13,786 nt of DNA, from NCBI GenBank assembly GCA_004151065.3, contig NWUY0300011979.1:27340-41125 (forward strand). Direction: 5' to 3'. This document shows, in pieces, positions 1 to 7,568 of this stretch. The DNA comes from Larix sibirica. Its lineage: Eukaryota > Streptophyta > Pinopsida > Pinales > Pinaceae. The notes beneath the pieces were generated by a model. That model had not been told where the DNA came from. It made no database searches and was given only the letters and a program-made list of their open reading frames with translations. Within the stretch, counting starts at the first letter, position 1, and every line of letters starts with the position of its first letter. Position numbers and translations under genes: made by a program.

Positions 1-197
1 AAGTTCAAGACTCGAAAAACAATAAAAAACTGCCAAACTAGAAAAAGTTGTTTTGAGCTAGTGGAATAGGTGGGTGGCCACCAATATCCATCTGGATCAT
101 TTAAGACCCAAAAAAATAGTAAAAAACAGCTAAGCTGGAAAAAGTTGTTTTGAGCCAATGGAATAGGTGGGTGGCCACCGATATCCATCTAGATCAA
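1..197. repeat. Tandem duplication, 2 copies, ~97-bp period
   Basis: Two diverged copies lie head to tail, at about 4-100 and 101-197. Both contain the block GTTGTTTTGAGC (47-58 and 144-155, exactly 97 apart) followed by GGAATAGGTGGGTGGCCACC and ATATCCATCT. The first copy starts close to the window edge, so more units may lie to the left. No coding potential is visible. It could be a short satellite-like array or an internal duplication inside a larger retroelement. Confidence 0.85.
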
Positions 198-840
198 CAT
201 GGGTGATAGTTCCTTTTCATGAGACAATGGTTAATTCAAATATTGTAGCAAGTACATAATTTCACGTGGTAGGTTTGGTGGAGTTGCAAAAGGAGTCGCT
301 AGATGTTGGTGAAAAACTTTCCACATAAAGAGGGGGCGTTAGCCTTTAGGGTTACTCCAAAAGTGTTTACACCATGTTTGGGGGTGCTTCATGAGATTTA
401 TTGTGTGCTTTCATGATATTCTTCTCCATGGAAATGGAGATCTTTAAACAACTTGGTGATGTTCTATATGTTGGCCAAATGGGAGATGGTTACTTGCTTG
501 CATAACAACCTACATTGGAGGAGGATAATTTTACATCCTAGAGGAGTGCATTAGGACTTAGAAAACATAGGTAGCTTGAATGCTTCAACATGGAGACTTG
601 GAGTTGACTTGGGGATGTCTGGGTTGCAACAATATTCATGTAGGGGGATTGGACCCAATGGCGTACATGAATTAGGAGGTTTGTTGGAGTCATTATAAGA
701 TTGTAGGAGAAGCATTGGAGACAACTTGTGGAGTGGAATTGCATTTGGGTCCTTTTTGTGGATGACATCACCTTGTAGATTGACATGTGTACCCTTAGAG
801 TGAAACACTAGACATGTGTGAGCCTAATTATGGTTTTGTG
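198..840. other. Intergenic stretch, no gene recognised
   Basis: No frame holds a recognisable protein. Short overlapping minus-strand open frames at 538-808 have no domain-like pattern and overlap each other in different frames, so they are treated as chance. The composition (G- and T-rich on the plus strand) resembles the next segment, and both may belong to one old retroelement, but no termini can be placed. Confidence 0.5.
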
Positions 841-1320
841 TGTTTCTTGTAAGGGCTTAGGCCTACATATGTATTATTGGACCCCTTGCCTCTCATATAT
901 ATATATATGAAGGAGAGATTCCTTTCATCATCATCATTGTACTTATCTTTTTGTACTTGTATTCTTGGAGTGAATCGCTAGGGTTCATGAGGAAACCCTA
1001 GGAGAAGTTATGAAAGGGAAAGAAGAGGTCTTTGTTGGGATCTTTCTCTTGTGAGATATTAGGGTTTACTCTTGTGAATAAGATGATGGAGATGGTATTT
1101 ATATTAATTCATTCTTGAACACTCTTGTGTTAGAGATATAACTATGAGGAGCACACTAGTCTTCCTCTCTCTCTTAGTTCATCATTTGTACTTTATTTCT
1201 TTTGCTTGGAGTCACTGGGGTTTCTTAGAGATTCTTGGAGCATGTCGAATACTAGGGTTAGGGTTTCATCCCTTGTAGACTTGGAGATAAGGGTTTTAAA
1301 ATGAAACCCTAGGGTGTATC
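841..1320 (+). promoter_or_regulatory. Candidate leader or LTR-like promoter segment
   Basis: An (AT)7 tract at 895-908 could act as a TATA box. It sits just after the phrase ACCCCTTGCCTCTCATATAT and before a pyrimidine-rich CATCATCATCATTGTAC stretch, an arrangement that resembles the U3/R boundary of plant LTR retrotransposons. Downstream there are four telobox-type motifs, AAACCCTA or its complement: 993-1000, 1060-1067, about 1253-1266 (two overlapping) and 1304-1311. Such motifs are common in 5' leaders of plant genes and retroelements. I find no convincing TG...CA termini, no second LTR copy and no clear primer-binding site, so the LTR reading is only a suggestion. Confidence 0.3.
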
Positions 1321-1930
1321 GATTGAAGAAAAGAAGAAGAGGATACACATTACCTTGGAGGGAATGCTCGTGTCATGCATGCTTGTTGGAGCTCTATAGT
1401 GTGAGCTAGGATTTTCATTGTTTTCAATTGGACAAATAGAGAATAATGTAATAGTATCAGGATAAGGTTATGGTATGTACATGAAGTTTATGTGTATGCA
1501 TATCAATGAAGTTTCCAATTGTCCAATGCTTGTGTAATTACATATTTGATTTCCAAGCATGATCTATTTCTTATGGTTTTGTAATTTCAAGCACTTGTGT
1601 ATCTTGTTGACTTGACATAAGTCAAGGTTGAATTTGTTAAATGATTTAAGATTTATATTGAAGAATATAGGACATATTTGTTGTTGCATTTACAACTATA
1701 ATATGTGATCTTAAAATCCATTATGTGCATGATAATATTTCCCTAGAGAGCTAAGACTTATTAGCAAACTGGGGTATCTTTTCTCTTGAATTACCCGATG
1801 GATTGGATTTGTTAAGAGTTGAAATATTGTTATTCGTTGTTTTTAAGATCATATTTCATAACAACCCTAAGACTGAAAATTTACAAGGTTAAGATACAAG
1901 ATACCTCTAGTTAAGAGCTGATTTTTTTTG
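1321..1930. other. AT-rich stretch without recognisable gene
   Basis: No long open frame is present. A short inverted match, CAATTGGACAA near 1427 against TTGTCCAAT near 1517, could form a weak long-range stem. A sequence around 1452-1463 loosely resembles an initiator-Met tRNA primer-binding site but is too imperfect to call. Confidence 0.5.
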
Positions 1931-2640
1931 TATTAAAAGTCACATTTCATAAATTTCTACATGAGCTCCTTCAATCAATCTTCATAGACTTCTCAGTTTG
2001 GAGCCTTTCAACAACTATTATCGACAAAGGAAATACCTAGTACTCTATATTTGACATGATTAATTTTTCTCGAAACTTAGTTAAAAGTGTGTTTTCCCTA
2101 ATAAATTCTTTCTTGTTGTCTAATATGCATGAAGGAGTGCCTCTTTGTAAATGATTGACTCGATCCAATCATTTTAAATCATAAATTTTGTTAATATAGA
2201 TACATAAACTTTTTTGTACTTTTTGCTTAGACATTTTTTTTTAGGTAATATGGACTATACTTATAATGCACAACTTAGAAAAATCCATTAAACTTACAAT
2301 GATCTTTGTATAAAAATGAGTAACCTAATTGGAAGAGATATCTAGTGGACATTCAAACTTTGTAAATTACATCTTCAAATGAAAACTTTACAGTAAACCC
2401 AACATCTCCCCCACTTTATAAACATATTCATGGCCACAATATGTATGAAAACCCAACCCCTCCCCGACTTTATATACATATTGATGACTAGAATCACATA
2501 ATGAAACGGTGTCCTATGTCTTTTTATAGGCACAAAAGATCCACTAAAATATATTCCATAGTGTTCAAAAGGCTCTTCACTAATGAATGTTATAAGTGAA
2601 TAATCATTCTCCCTTGTCAATAATAAATTATATTCCTAAT
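1930..2640 (-). pseudogene. Ty3/Gypsy integrase core remnant
   Basis: Read on the minus strand, the best frame (2375-2620) holds EEPFEHYGIYFSGSFVPIK. This matches the start of a Ty3/Gypsy integrase catalytic core, usually PF..WGIDF.GPF, with the first catalytic Asp of the DDE triad changed to Tyr (GAT to TAT is the simplest route). It continues as YVILVINMYIK, the usual YI.VATDYFTKW strand. Further downstream, in shifted frames, FECPLDISSN, a stop and VTHF correspond to FG.P..IVSD.GTHF, with the second catalytic Asp now Asn. Traces resembling the DW...LH.ALWAYRTT region follow to about 1950. In the integrase family these residues bind metal for strand transfer. The gene is thoroughly dead, carries stops and frameshifts, and has an internal 54-bp duplication. 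RNase H traces upstream (2640-2740) are only suggestive. Confidence 0.6.
2395..2502. repeat. 54-bp tandem duplication inside the integrase remnant
   Basis: AAACCCAACATCTCCCCCAC at 2395 recurs in diverged form at 2449 (AAACCCAACCCCTCCCCGAC), and CTTTATA recurs at 2414 and 2468, both 54 bp apart. On the minus strand this duplicates 18 codons in frame: NMYIKSGRGWV is followed by NMFIKWGRCWV. The two copies differ at several positions, so the duplication is old. Confidence 0.85.
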
Positions 2641-2923
2641 GCACGTTGATCTATAAAGTGATGACCAAAAAATGATGTTTCCCAATACTATCATCTTATC
2701 TGATCACACAAAGCAGAAGATATAAATAAACATATCCCATAAAAGATTATTCCATAATGTTTGGATTGTATAGATGAGTGTAACTAGTGCAAGTAATCTT
2801 CTTTTTGAGACATTGACAAGCCTTTGATGAACAACAACACAACCCAAGCCTTATTAATTTCAAATAAATGCTTAATATGCTTATGATAATATCATTATCT
2901 TTAAAAGTCTAATCCATGATTAG
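2641..2923. other. AT-rich stretch, possible further Gypsy pol traces
   Basis: No clear gene. On the minus strand, short peptide fragments around 2640-2740 (for example FGHHFIDQRAL) are faintly like a Gypsy RNase H stretch, which would lie upstream of the integrase in a pol polyprotein. The match is too short and too broken to annotate as a domain. Confidence 0.3.
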
Positions 2924-3031
2924 GAATGTAAATAAGTGCTATGTTTCTTTTTAGTTTTTTAAGAAGATAACACAAGTGAATGTAAATAAGTGCTATGTTT
3001 CTTTTTAGTTTTTTAAGAAGATACCACAAGG
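2924..3031. repeat. Near-perfect 54-bp tandem duplication
   Basis: The unit at 2924-2977, beginning GAATGTAAATAAGTGCTATG, is repeated at 2978-3031 with only about two substitutions near its right end. The high identity means it is far younger than the 54-bp duplication at 2395-2502, whose sequence is unrelated. The minus strand reads through as two copies of LLKKLKRNIALIYI, but the frame is short and has no recognised domain. Confidence 0.95.
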
Positions 3032-3480
3032 GATGAAAATTCATTGGAATCATGAACTTAAAAAGTGGAAATCTTTTCTTCAAAGCATAAAAGTACTAAC
3101 GATGTTGTTATTTAATACATATTTTATCGATTAAAGAATAGCAATATCAACCGCATGTTGTCTTTATAGATGTGTGGTGTTATCTCATCGGATTTAATTA
3201 AATAATTCAACTTGATTCTATAAACATAATCAACTCCCGTGTCTTATTATCCACCAATTTAATTGAATACTTATTTTTTTAATTTATGATTCACTTTTTT
3301 ACTTACTACACAAAGCAACATAAAAAAGTTTAGTGAACTTTGTAATCGAATATAATAATAATAATTTTATATTAAAATATAAAGCAATAATCATTATAAA
3401 ATATAATGATTGAGATTCGGATACATAGAATTTATCACTACATTTAGATTTTGTTAAAAACGTTATATAAATTATTAATA
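3032..3480. other. AT-rich spacer with a small hairpin
   Basis: This stretch is very AT-rich, with (ATA)n-like runs near 3350, and has no open frame of note. It holds a perfect 10-bp inverted repeat, AATCATTATA (3389-3398) and TATAATGATT (3402-3411), with a 3-base loop. The hairpin is too short to call a MITE and no terminal repeats or target duplication were found. Confidence 0.6.
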
Positions 3481-3700
3481 GGTGTGTGTGGAGCGTAAAT
3501 CAATGGGTGACAAGGTGTGTTGTTAAGGTATTTCTTATGACGTTATGGGTTTAAATTTCGGTTAGCCTTGTGTGCTGTAAAATGGGCATCGCGGTACGCT
3601 TGGGGGTATAGCGGCAGCATACTTGAATCGATCCTGTGTCACGCGAGTACAATCACGACCCAATTATCAATTCCCATGGTTACAAAAAAAGTAAAAATAA
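3481..3700 (+). mobile_element. tRNA-derived SINE-like element
   Basis: The head has the layout of an RNA polymerase III internal promoter. A box-A-like GTAAATCAATGGG lies at 3495-3507 (compare TAGCTCAATGG), and a box-B-like GGGTTTAAATTTCGG at 3547-3561 (compare GGTTCGAATCC). The box-B differences from consensus are C-to-T and G-to-A changes such as CpG decay would give. Spacing between boxes is about 50 bp, normal for tRNA-derived SINEs. A non-tRNA body follows, including CACGCGAGTACAATCACGAC, and an A-rich tail starts near 3684. SINEs encode no protein and are copied by LINE enzymes. Exact ends are approximate and I see no secure target duplication. Confidence 0.55.
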
Positions 3701-3825
3701 ATAAATAGTAGTATAGATTTATGTTAATTTTGGATTTATTAAGTATTAAGAGACATAAAAAAAGAAATTGAATTGGAATCCTTCTAAATTAGGCACACTA
3801 GTTTACATTGATAGGTTTATTAAGG

Positions 3826-3900
3826 ATGTCATCCATGAATATGGGAAAATGTCCCTTAGATTTCTCCAGGGGGTTTTCCTTAGGATATATATATGTATAT
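3826..3900 (+). repeat. Partial body copy of the 4.1-4.9 kb SINE-like family
   Basis: The segment has CATCCATGAATATGGG, then a CCAGGGGGTTTTCCTTAGG stretch and a short (AT) run. It resembles the body and tail found at 4444-4540 and 4560-4645 (CCATCCAAATATTCCAGGG and GTTTTCCTTGG). No tRNA-like head was found before it, so it looks like a 5'-truncated copy. Similarity was judged by eye. Confidence 0.4.
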
Positions 3901-4085
3901 AACCTCAAAGGGGTTGGATTCATTGATGAGGAGTGGGGGCAATGCCACCAATGAGATAAAGTTCCATTCTTGTGATGGATTTTCCTAGAGCCATAGGGTC
4001 ACCTTGTTTTGAGGTAGTGGTTGAACATGTGCTTGCACTAAGAGAGATTATATTAAATGATCGTGTTACCCAAGCACATAGGTAG
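3901..4085. other. Spacer, no feature recognised
   Basis: There is no readable open frame, repeat or promoter signature here. It separates the truncated SINE-like fragment from the first full SINE-like copy. Confidence 0.5.
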
Positions 4086-4290
4086 ATCAAATCCCACCCC
4101 CATGTCCTCCTTTAAAGAAGCTTGGTGCGTTAGCTCAATCCATTCAGATGAAATATTTAAGGCTAAAGTTCACCATGAGGGCTTCGATTCCAATTGAGCT
4201 AAGGTTCAAGGCCCACTAAGTCATGGTGGGTTACTAGTTGTTATTGGTTTGTGATTGAGCTTCCCTCCATTTGAATATTTAAGGGAAGAG
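4086..4290 (+). mobile_element. SINE-like copy A, tRNA-type head
   Basis: Box A TAGCTCAATCCA lies at 4131-4142 and box B GCTTCGATTCC at 4181-4191, 50 bp apart, as in tRNA-derived SINEs. The body contains TTACTAGTTGTTATTGG and CCCTCCATTTGAATATTTAA. The leader before box A (CCATGTCCTCC...TTTAAA) also aligns with copy C at 4664. The repeated head-plus-body order in three places supports a mobile family rather than chance boxes. Borders are approximate. Confidence 0.6.
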
Positions 4291-4324
4291 AGGTAGATCT
4301 CTTGAGGTACACCCTCCTCCCCCA

Positions 4325-4338
4325 ACACACACACACAC
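4325..4338. repeat. (AC)7 microsatellite
   Basis: Seven AC dinucleotides sit between SINE-like copies A and B. Such tracts often arise at the tail of a retroposed copy. Confidence 0.95.
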
Positions 4339-4343
4339 ATGCA

Positions 4344-4530
4344 TCCCCAATGGTTAGCTTAATTGGTTGAACCACATGCCTAAAGCATGTCGTTGATGCT
4401 AAGGCCATAGTTCATGGGTTCAAATTTGGTTGAGTCCATCAATATTACCAATTGTTATTGTGGCTAGCAACTAAGATACCCTCCATCCAAATATTCCAGG
4501 GTAGTGGGGGAGATCCCACAAGGTTTTCCT
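4344..4530 (+). mobile_element. SINE-like copy B, tRNA-type head
   Basis: Box A TTAGCTTAATTGG is at 4354-4366 and box B GGTTCAAATTT at 4417-4427; the box B looks like GGTTCGAATCT after CpG loss. The body has CAATTGTTATTGTGGCTAGC, then ACCCTCCATCCAAATATTCC and GGGGGAGATCCCACAAGG. It matches copies A and C in order and wording. Ends are approximate. Confidence 0.6.
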
Positions 4531-4559
4531 TGGAAATCAGTTGAGCCTCTAGGGGTTTC

Positions 4560-4650
4560 CAGGCATTATTGTAGTTGGCAGTTGAGGCACCTTCCATTTG
4601 GACATTCCAAGGAATAGGGGGAATCCTACGAGGGGGATATATATGACATG
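4560..4650 (+). repeat. Headless body copy of the SINE-like family
   Basis: The order ATTATTGTAGTTGGCAGTTG, CACCTTCCATTTGGACATTC, CAAGGAATAGGGGGAATCC mirrors the body of copy B. The tRNA-like head is absent, so it is probably 5'-truncated or a duplication of the preceding body. Confidence 0.5.
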
Positions 4651-4663
4651 TGAACACTTAAGG

Positions 4664-4865
4664 AATCAAAGCTCACTCCATGTCTTTTAGGTTTAAAAGC
4701 ATGGTTGGTTGGCTTAATCATTTCGAACAAACTCTTTGAAGGAAAATATCACTGCGAGGTCTTACGTTCTAGTCTCAATGAGGTTCGAGTTTGGTTGAGT
4801 TTCATTGGATTATCAACTATTCTTGTGGCTAAAAGTTGAACTACCCTCCATTTGAATATTAAGAA
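4664..4865 (+). mobile_element. SINE-like copy C, tRNA-type head
   Basis: Box A TTGGCTTAATCA is at 4709-4720. A box-B-like CGTTCTAGTCTC is at 4765-4776, followed by a second GGTTCGAG at 4782-4789 that copy A also shows in decayed form (AAGGTTCAAGG). The body has ATCAACTATTCTTGTGGC and ACCCTCCATTTGAATATTAA. It ends about 55 bp before the target duplication of the large L1 element. Confidence 0.55.
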
Positions 4866-4920
4866 AAATATGTGTTTGTGTCTCTATGTGTACTTTATTT
4901 TTTTAAAATAGTCTTTTTTT

Positions 4921-4935
4921 ATTTTATGATTTTTT
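4921..4935. repeat. Left target-site duplication of the L1 element
   Basis: ATTTTATGATTTTTT here is identical to 11761-11775. On the sense (minus) strand the duplication begins AAAAAA and the preceding flank beyond 11775 is TTTTT, the TT/AAAA type of nick favoured by L1 endonucleases. The T run continues two bases into the element, so the A tail and the target share bases. Confidence 0.85.
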
Positions 4936-5184
4936 TTAACAGAAACTGAAAGGGTTTTATATATTAAAAAGCTGAGCATAGCCATACTTTGCAATGAGCA
5001 GACATTTAAAAAAATGGAAGTAGAGAAAAAAAAGAGGTCTTGCGAGAGCCATCCCACATTGCTTCTTGCTTGTTCCCATAAAACAAAAATCTTGCTAAGT
5101 GACCTTCTACCTGCTACTCCTTTATGGGCACTATAAACCCTTACACATTGATTACAAAGTAAAACACAGAAAAAACATAAAGCT
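4936..5184 (-). other. 3' UTR of the L1 element
   Basis: This is the non-coding end of the element, from the last plausible stop (5185-5187) to the A tail. In sense it ends TTTAATATATAAAACCC then TTTCAGTTTCTGTT and the A run. An open frame of 113 codons crosses it (4884-5225) but extends beyond the element border into flanking DNA, so it is chance. Confidence 0.65.
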
Positions 5185-6118
5185 TTATAAAAGAGACAAA
5201 AGAGACAAAGCCGACGTCTTTTCAAGCTTGTTCATAGGGTCCTTGGAAGGACTATCCAAAAGGTCCATGCAATGGTTGATTGACCAAATTTTGGTTGAGT
5301 AGCATCTGAAAGAGAATTATGGTCATATCTGCCTTGGAGTAGCATCAAAATCCTTTGAAGGTCCTTGTCAATTTCCTCTAACGTTGCCATATGCTCCCTC
5401 ATATTTCCACCCAGGTTGTCAATTCACTACTCAATACATGCTAGTTTGCAACTGTTGTAACAAGCCTCATCAGTGAGCCCTACTATCTTCTGCATGACTC
5501 CATTGATTCCTTCTTGGACAAACCCGAGCATTTTTTTGAAATCTTATAATTTCCCCTTGAAGTTCGTGAATATTTCCCTCCATGAAGCCATTTCAATAGA
5601 GCTTTTAGTTGGAAAGGGTTCATGCTTTTTTCCTCAGGAGCTAAGGATTTAAACAACTACGAATTGTTTCCATAGGGGGTCCCAAATTGAATTTGCATGG
5701 AGACGCTAAGACACTGGGCTAGGTCGATATAGGATGAATCTACAGAGAGAGCATCCTCTACGAAGTTTGTTCCATAAGTAGTCTCCATATGCCGAGAGTT
5801 CATAACTGGGGCTTTGGTTCCACTTGTGTGAGATTTCCCAATGTTTAGAGCGATTAGACTAAAGCCGGCTAGATTTGTATGGGCACATTCAATAAGGTCC
5901 AATGCACCCACTGTCCCCACACATGCCATTGCATGAGGACGATTCTACCACACAAATAGGATCTCGGGAAGAGAGGAGAGGGGACAACTTCCCCCAAGCA
6001 ACGAGAAAATGTCGGGAGGGTTTCTTGTGAAACGAATCGCCCCTGGGGGGCATATTCTCTATAATCCTTACGTAGGATGTGAAGGTCATTAATCCAAAAC
6101 CAAGAAAATTCATGGAAT
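5185..6118 (-). pseudogene. Coding-like tail after RNase H (ORF2 extension or third ORF)
   Basis: Protein-like sequence continues for about 310 codons beyond the RNase H domain, in alternating frames. From 5657-5929 the frame reads smoothly (for example MACVGTVGALDLIECAHT). After a one-base shift near 5600 it continues with SSIEMASWREIFTNF, then KKMLGFVQEGINGVMQKIVG, LTDEACYNSCKLACIE, and NMREHMATLEEIDKDLQRIL. Possible final residues are DSPSKDPMNKLEKTSAL with a stop at 5185-5187. The middle has heptad-like spacing and looks like a coiled coil. Internal stops are TAA or TAG where GAA or CAG would fit. I do not recognise a family. It may be the end of ORF2 or a separate ORF3; it could also be a long 3' UTR that is open by chance, but three linked frames with even composition argue against that. 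Confidence 0.45.
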
Positions 6119-6541
6119 CTAGGAAGAGGAGGGGGGTTGATCATCTATGACAATCTTACCTTGTTCAATCTGAGCCCCTTTATTGGCCTTGAAGTCAACC
6201 TTTTTGTTGTTTTCATGTCTGATGTGCAAGAAATCCACTCCATTTTGGGGGAGGTTTATGATTCGCTTATGAATTATACTACAAGTTGAGTATCCTTCCT
6301 TGGGGTACTTTCTCATGTTTTGAATCACAATTCTCAAGTCACCAAAGACTAGGAATGTTGGGATATTTAGATCGATTGCAATCTCAATTCCTTTCATAAT
6401 AGCCAACCATTTTGCTTGATTGTTTGTCTTATTCCCCAGTCCCCAGGCATAAGTTTTTATTGTTTTTCCCTCAGGATCCAATAGGAATCCTCCCACTCGT
6501 TCTGCCCCAAGATTTCCTTTAGAAGCCCCATCGAAGAACAA
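6119..6541 (-). pseudogene. RNase H domain of the L1 ORF2
   Basis: This 140-codon open stretch carries an RNase H fold of the plant L1 type, which would degrade the RNA strand of the RNA-DNA hybrid after first-strand synthesis. Numbered from the open frame, the first catalytic Asp is D4 in FFDGASKG, followed by GG motifs and TNNQAKWLAIMKGIEIA. The Glu expected in the TNN.AEW motif is Lys44 (6410-6412), one G-to-A change. The third acidic residue is D68 in VFGDLRIV and the last is D116 in KKVDFKANKGA. Loss of one of four metal-binding residues should inactivate it. The frame ends at TAG 6119-6121 but protein-like sequence goes on beyond. Confidence 0.85.
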
Positions 6542-6993
6542 GTCAAATTTATGATGAGAGGCCTACAAGACCTCAAAATGCTATTTCCCCATTTCAATCT
6601 CCCAAGAGGGAGGTATTTTCTTATGGATGAAGTTGGAATGAAGAGAGATCGAAGGGAAAAAGGATTTTAACCATTTAGCTTCCAAGGAGAAGTGGGGGTC
6701 AGAAGGGGGGGAGAGAGAGATATATGATCCTGCATAAATTCTGAGAGGAGGTTGGTGGCCTTTGCAACCACTCTCTAGGGAAAGGCTGCTTCACCTTCGA
6801 AAATTTCTCTATTTTAAGCAAGACAAATCTGCCAACAAACAAATTTTGGTGTGGTTGCTCATACTTTCTGAAGGAGGAGCTTTTTCTTTAGCATTCTAGT
6901 ATATAGATATGTCCATCTGCTATAGAAGTCATAGATGAGAGGGGGAAGGGGGACAAGCTTGCTAAGATCCTTTATTATTGTAATCCAAACCTC
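6542..6993 (-). pseudogene. Linker between zf-RVT and RNase H of the L1 ORF2
   Basis: The region is broken across frames. Just after the zinc-knuckle frame stops at 6994-6996, EVWITIIKDLSKL follows, the usual tail of zf-RVT domains. The last part before RNase H reads HKFDLFFDGA, joining it to the domain. A G-rich and GA-rich patch at about 6703-6720 (GGGGGGGAGAGAGAGA) is a likely slippage site. No separate domain is seen. Confidence 0.6.
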
Positions 6994-7206
6994 CTAAGAG
7001 AATTTGCATTCCAAGAAGAGATGAATGATTGATTCCTTTGCTACCTTACATAATATGCATCTGGAGGGTCCTTCAATGCCTCTTTTTTTTAGGTTTTCAA
7101 CTGAGATAATTGGCCCATGATCAAGCAACCAATTGAAGGTGTTGATTTTAGGGAGACTGTCCTGTTTCCATATTTTGTGATGAGGGGACTGATGGAGGTT
7201 ATCCAA
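6994..7206 (-). pseudogene. zf-RVT zinc-binding region of the L1 ORF2
   Basis: The frame reads IWKQDSLPKINTFNWLLDHG and later KKRGIEGPSRCILCK, then IIHLFLECKFS. This is the zf-RVT pattern of plant L1 reverse transcriptases: W..L..PK.. followed by C-x2-C ... H-x4-C. Both cysteine pairs and the histidine are intact here. The domain lies between RT thumb and RNase H and is thought to help bind nucleic acid. The frame ends in TAG (CAG or TGG changed) directly before the typical EVW. A frameshift just upstream, around 7190-7200, separates it from the preceding segment. Confidence 0.85.
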
Positions 7207-7568
7207 CAGGGTCCTATATCCTTCTTTGACTGATTACTTTCTTGCTTCTCCCCATCCTCTACTATCATGCTCACTTTTATGAGAAGGAGCTTCCCCATGA
7301 AGGTTTCAAAGAAGGAAGAAATAGGCTTGAGCGAGGTGAGATGTGATTTCAATTTTTTTCCATTCCTTCCAAGCACCATTTTCCCACTAGACAAAGATAT
7401 CAAACATAGAAGTATAACCTTTGGAGGTAAGCCATTGCTTGATTTCTTGAAGCTCCAAGATAGAATCTAGGGGAGGGGAACCTAGAATGCTATTGTTTCA
7501 CATCTTAATGCACTTGCCATTTCCTGGGGTTCAATAGAGTTTTTTATTATCAAGCCTACAACTTCTTT
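7207..7568 (-). pseudogene. Connection region before zf-RVT of the L1 ORF2
   Basis: The best reading is GNGKCIKM, a stop, then NNSILGSPPLDSILELQEI, KQWLTSKGYTSMFDIFV, a stop and WENGAWKEWKKIEI. This is the stretch that normally links the RT thumb to zf-RVT in plant LINEs (G.G..I..W.D.WL....L). The first stop is TGA where Trp (TGG) is expected. The open frame at 7089-7403 is in another frame and is not the coding one. Confidence 0.65.

Noticed and set aside
538-808. Two overlapping minus-strand open frames of 82 and 85 codons
   Set aside because: They overlap in different frames with no recognisable motif and no supporting context.
1452-1463. TAGTATCAGGAT, resembling a tRNA-Met primer-binding site (TGGTATCAGAGC)
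   Set aside because: Several mismatches, and no LTR end directly before it.
2924-3031. Direct repeats considered as CRISPR-like
   Set aside because: Only two abutting copies with no spacers in a plant repeat context; it is a simple tandem duplication.
4131-4191. Box A and box B considered as real tRNA genes
   Set aside because: No cloverleaf with paired acceptor stem can be drawn by eye, and the same heads recur with a shared non-tRNA body, which fits SINEs.
4884-5225. Minus-strand open frame of 113 codons
   Set aside because: It crosses the 3' border and target duplication of the L1, so it cannot be an element gene, and no domain is visible.
7089-7403. Minus-strand open frame of 104 codons
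   Set aside because: It overlaps the L1 connection region in the wrong frame; the recognisable LINE peptide is in another frame.
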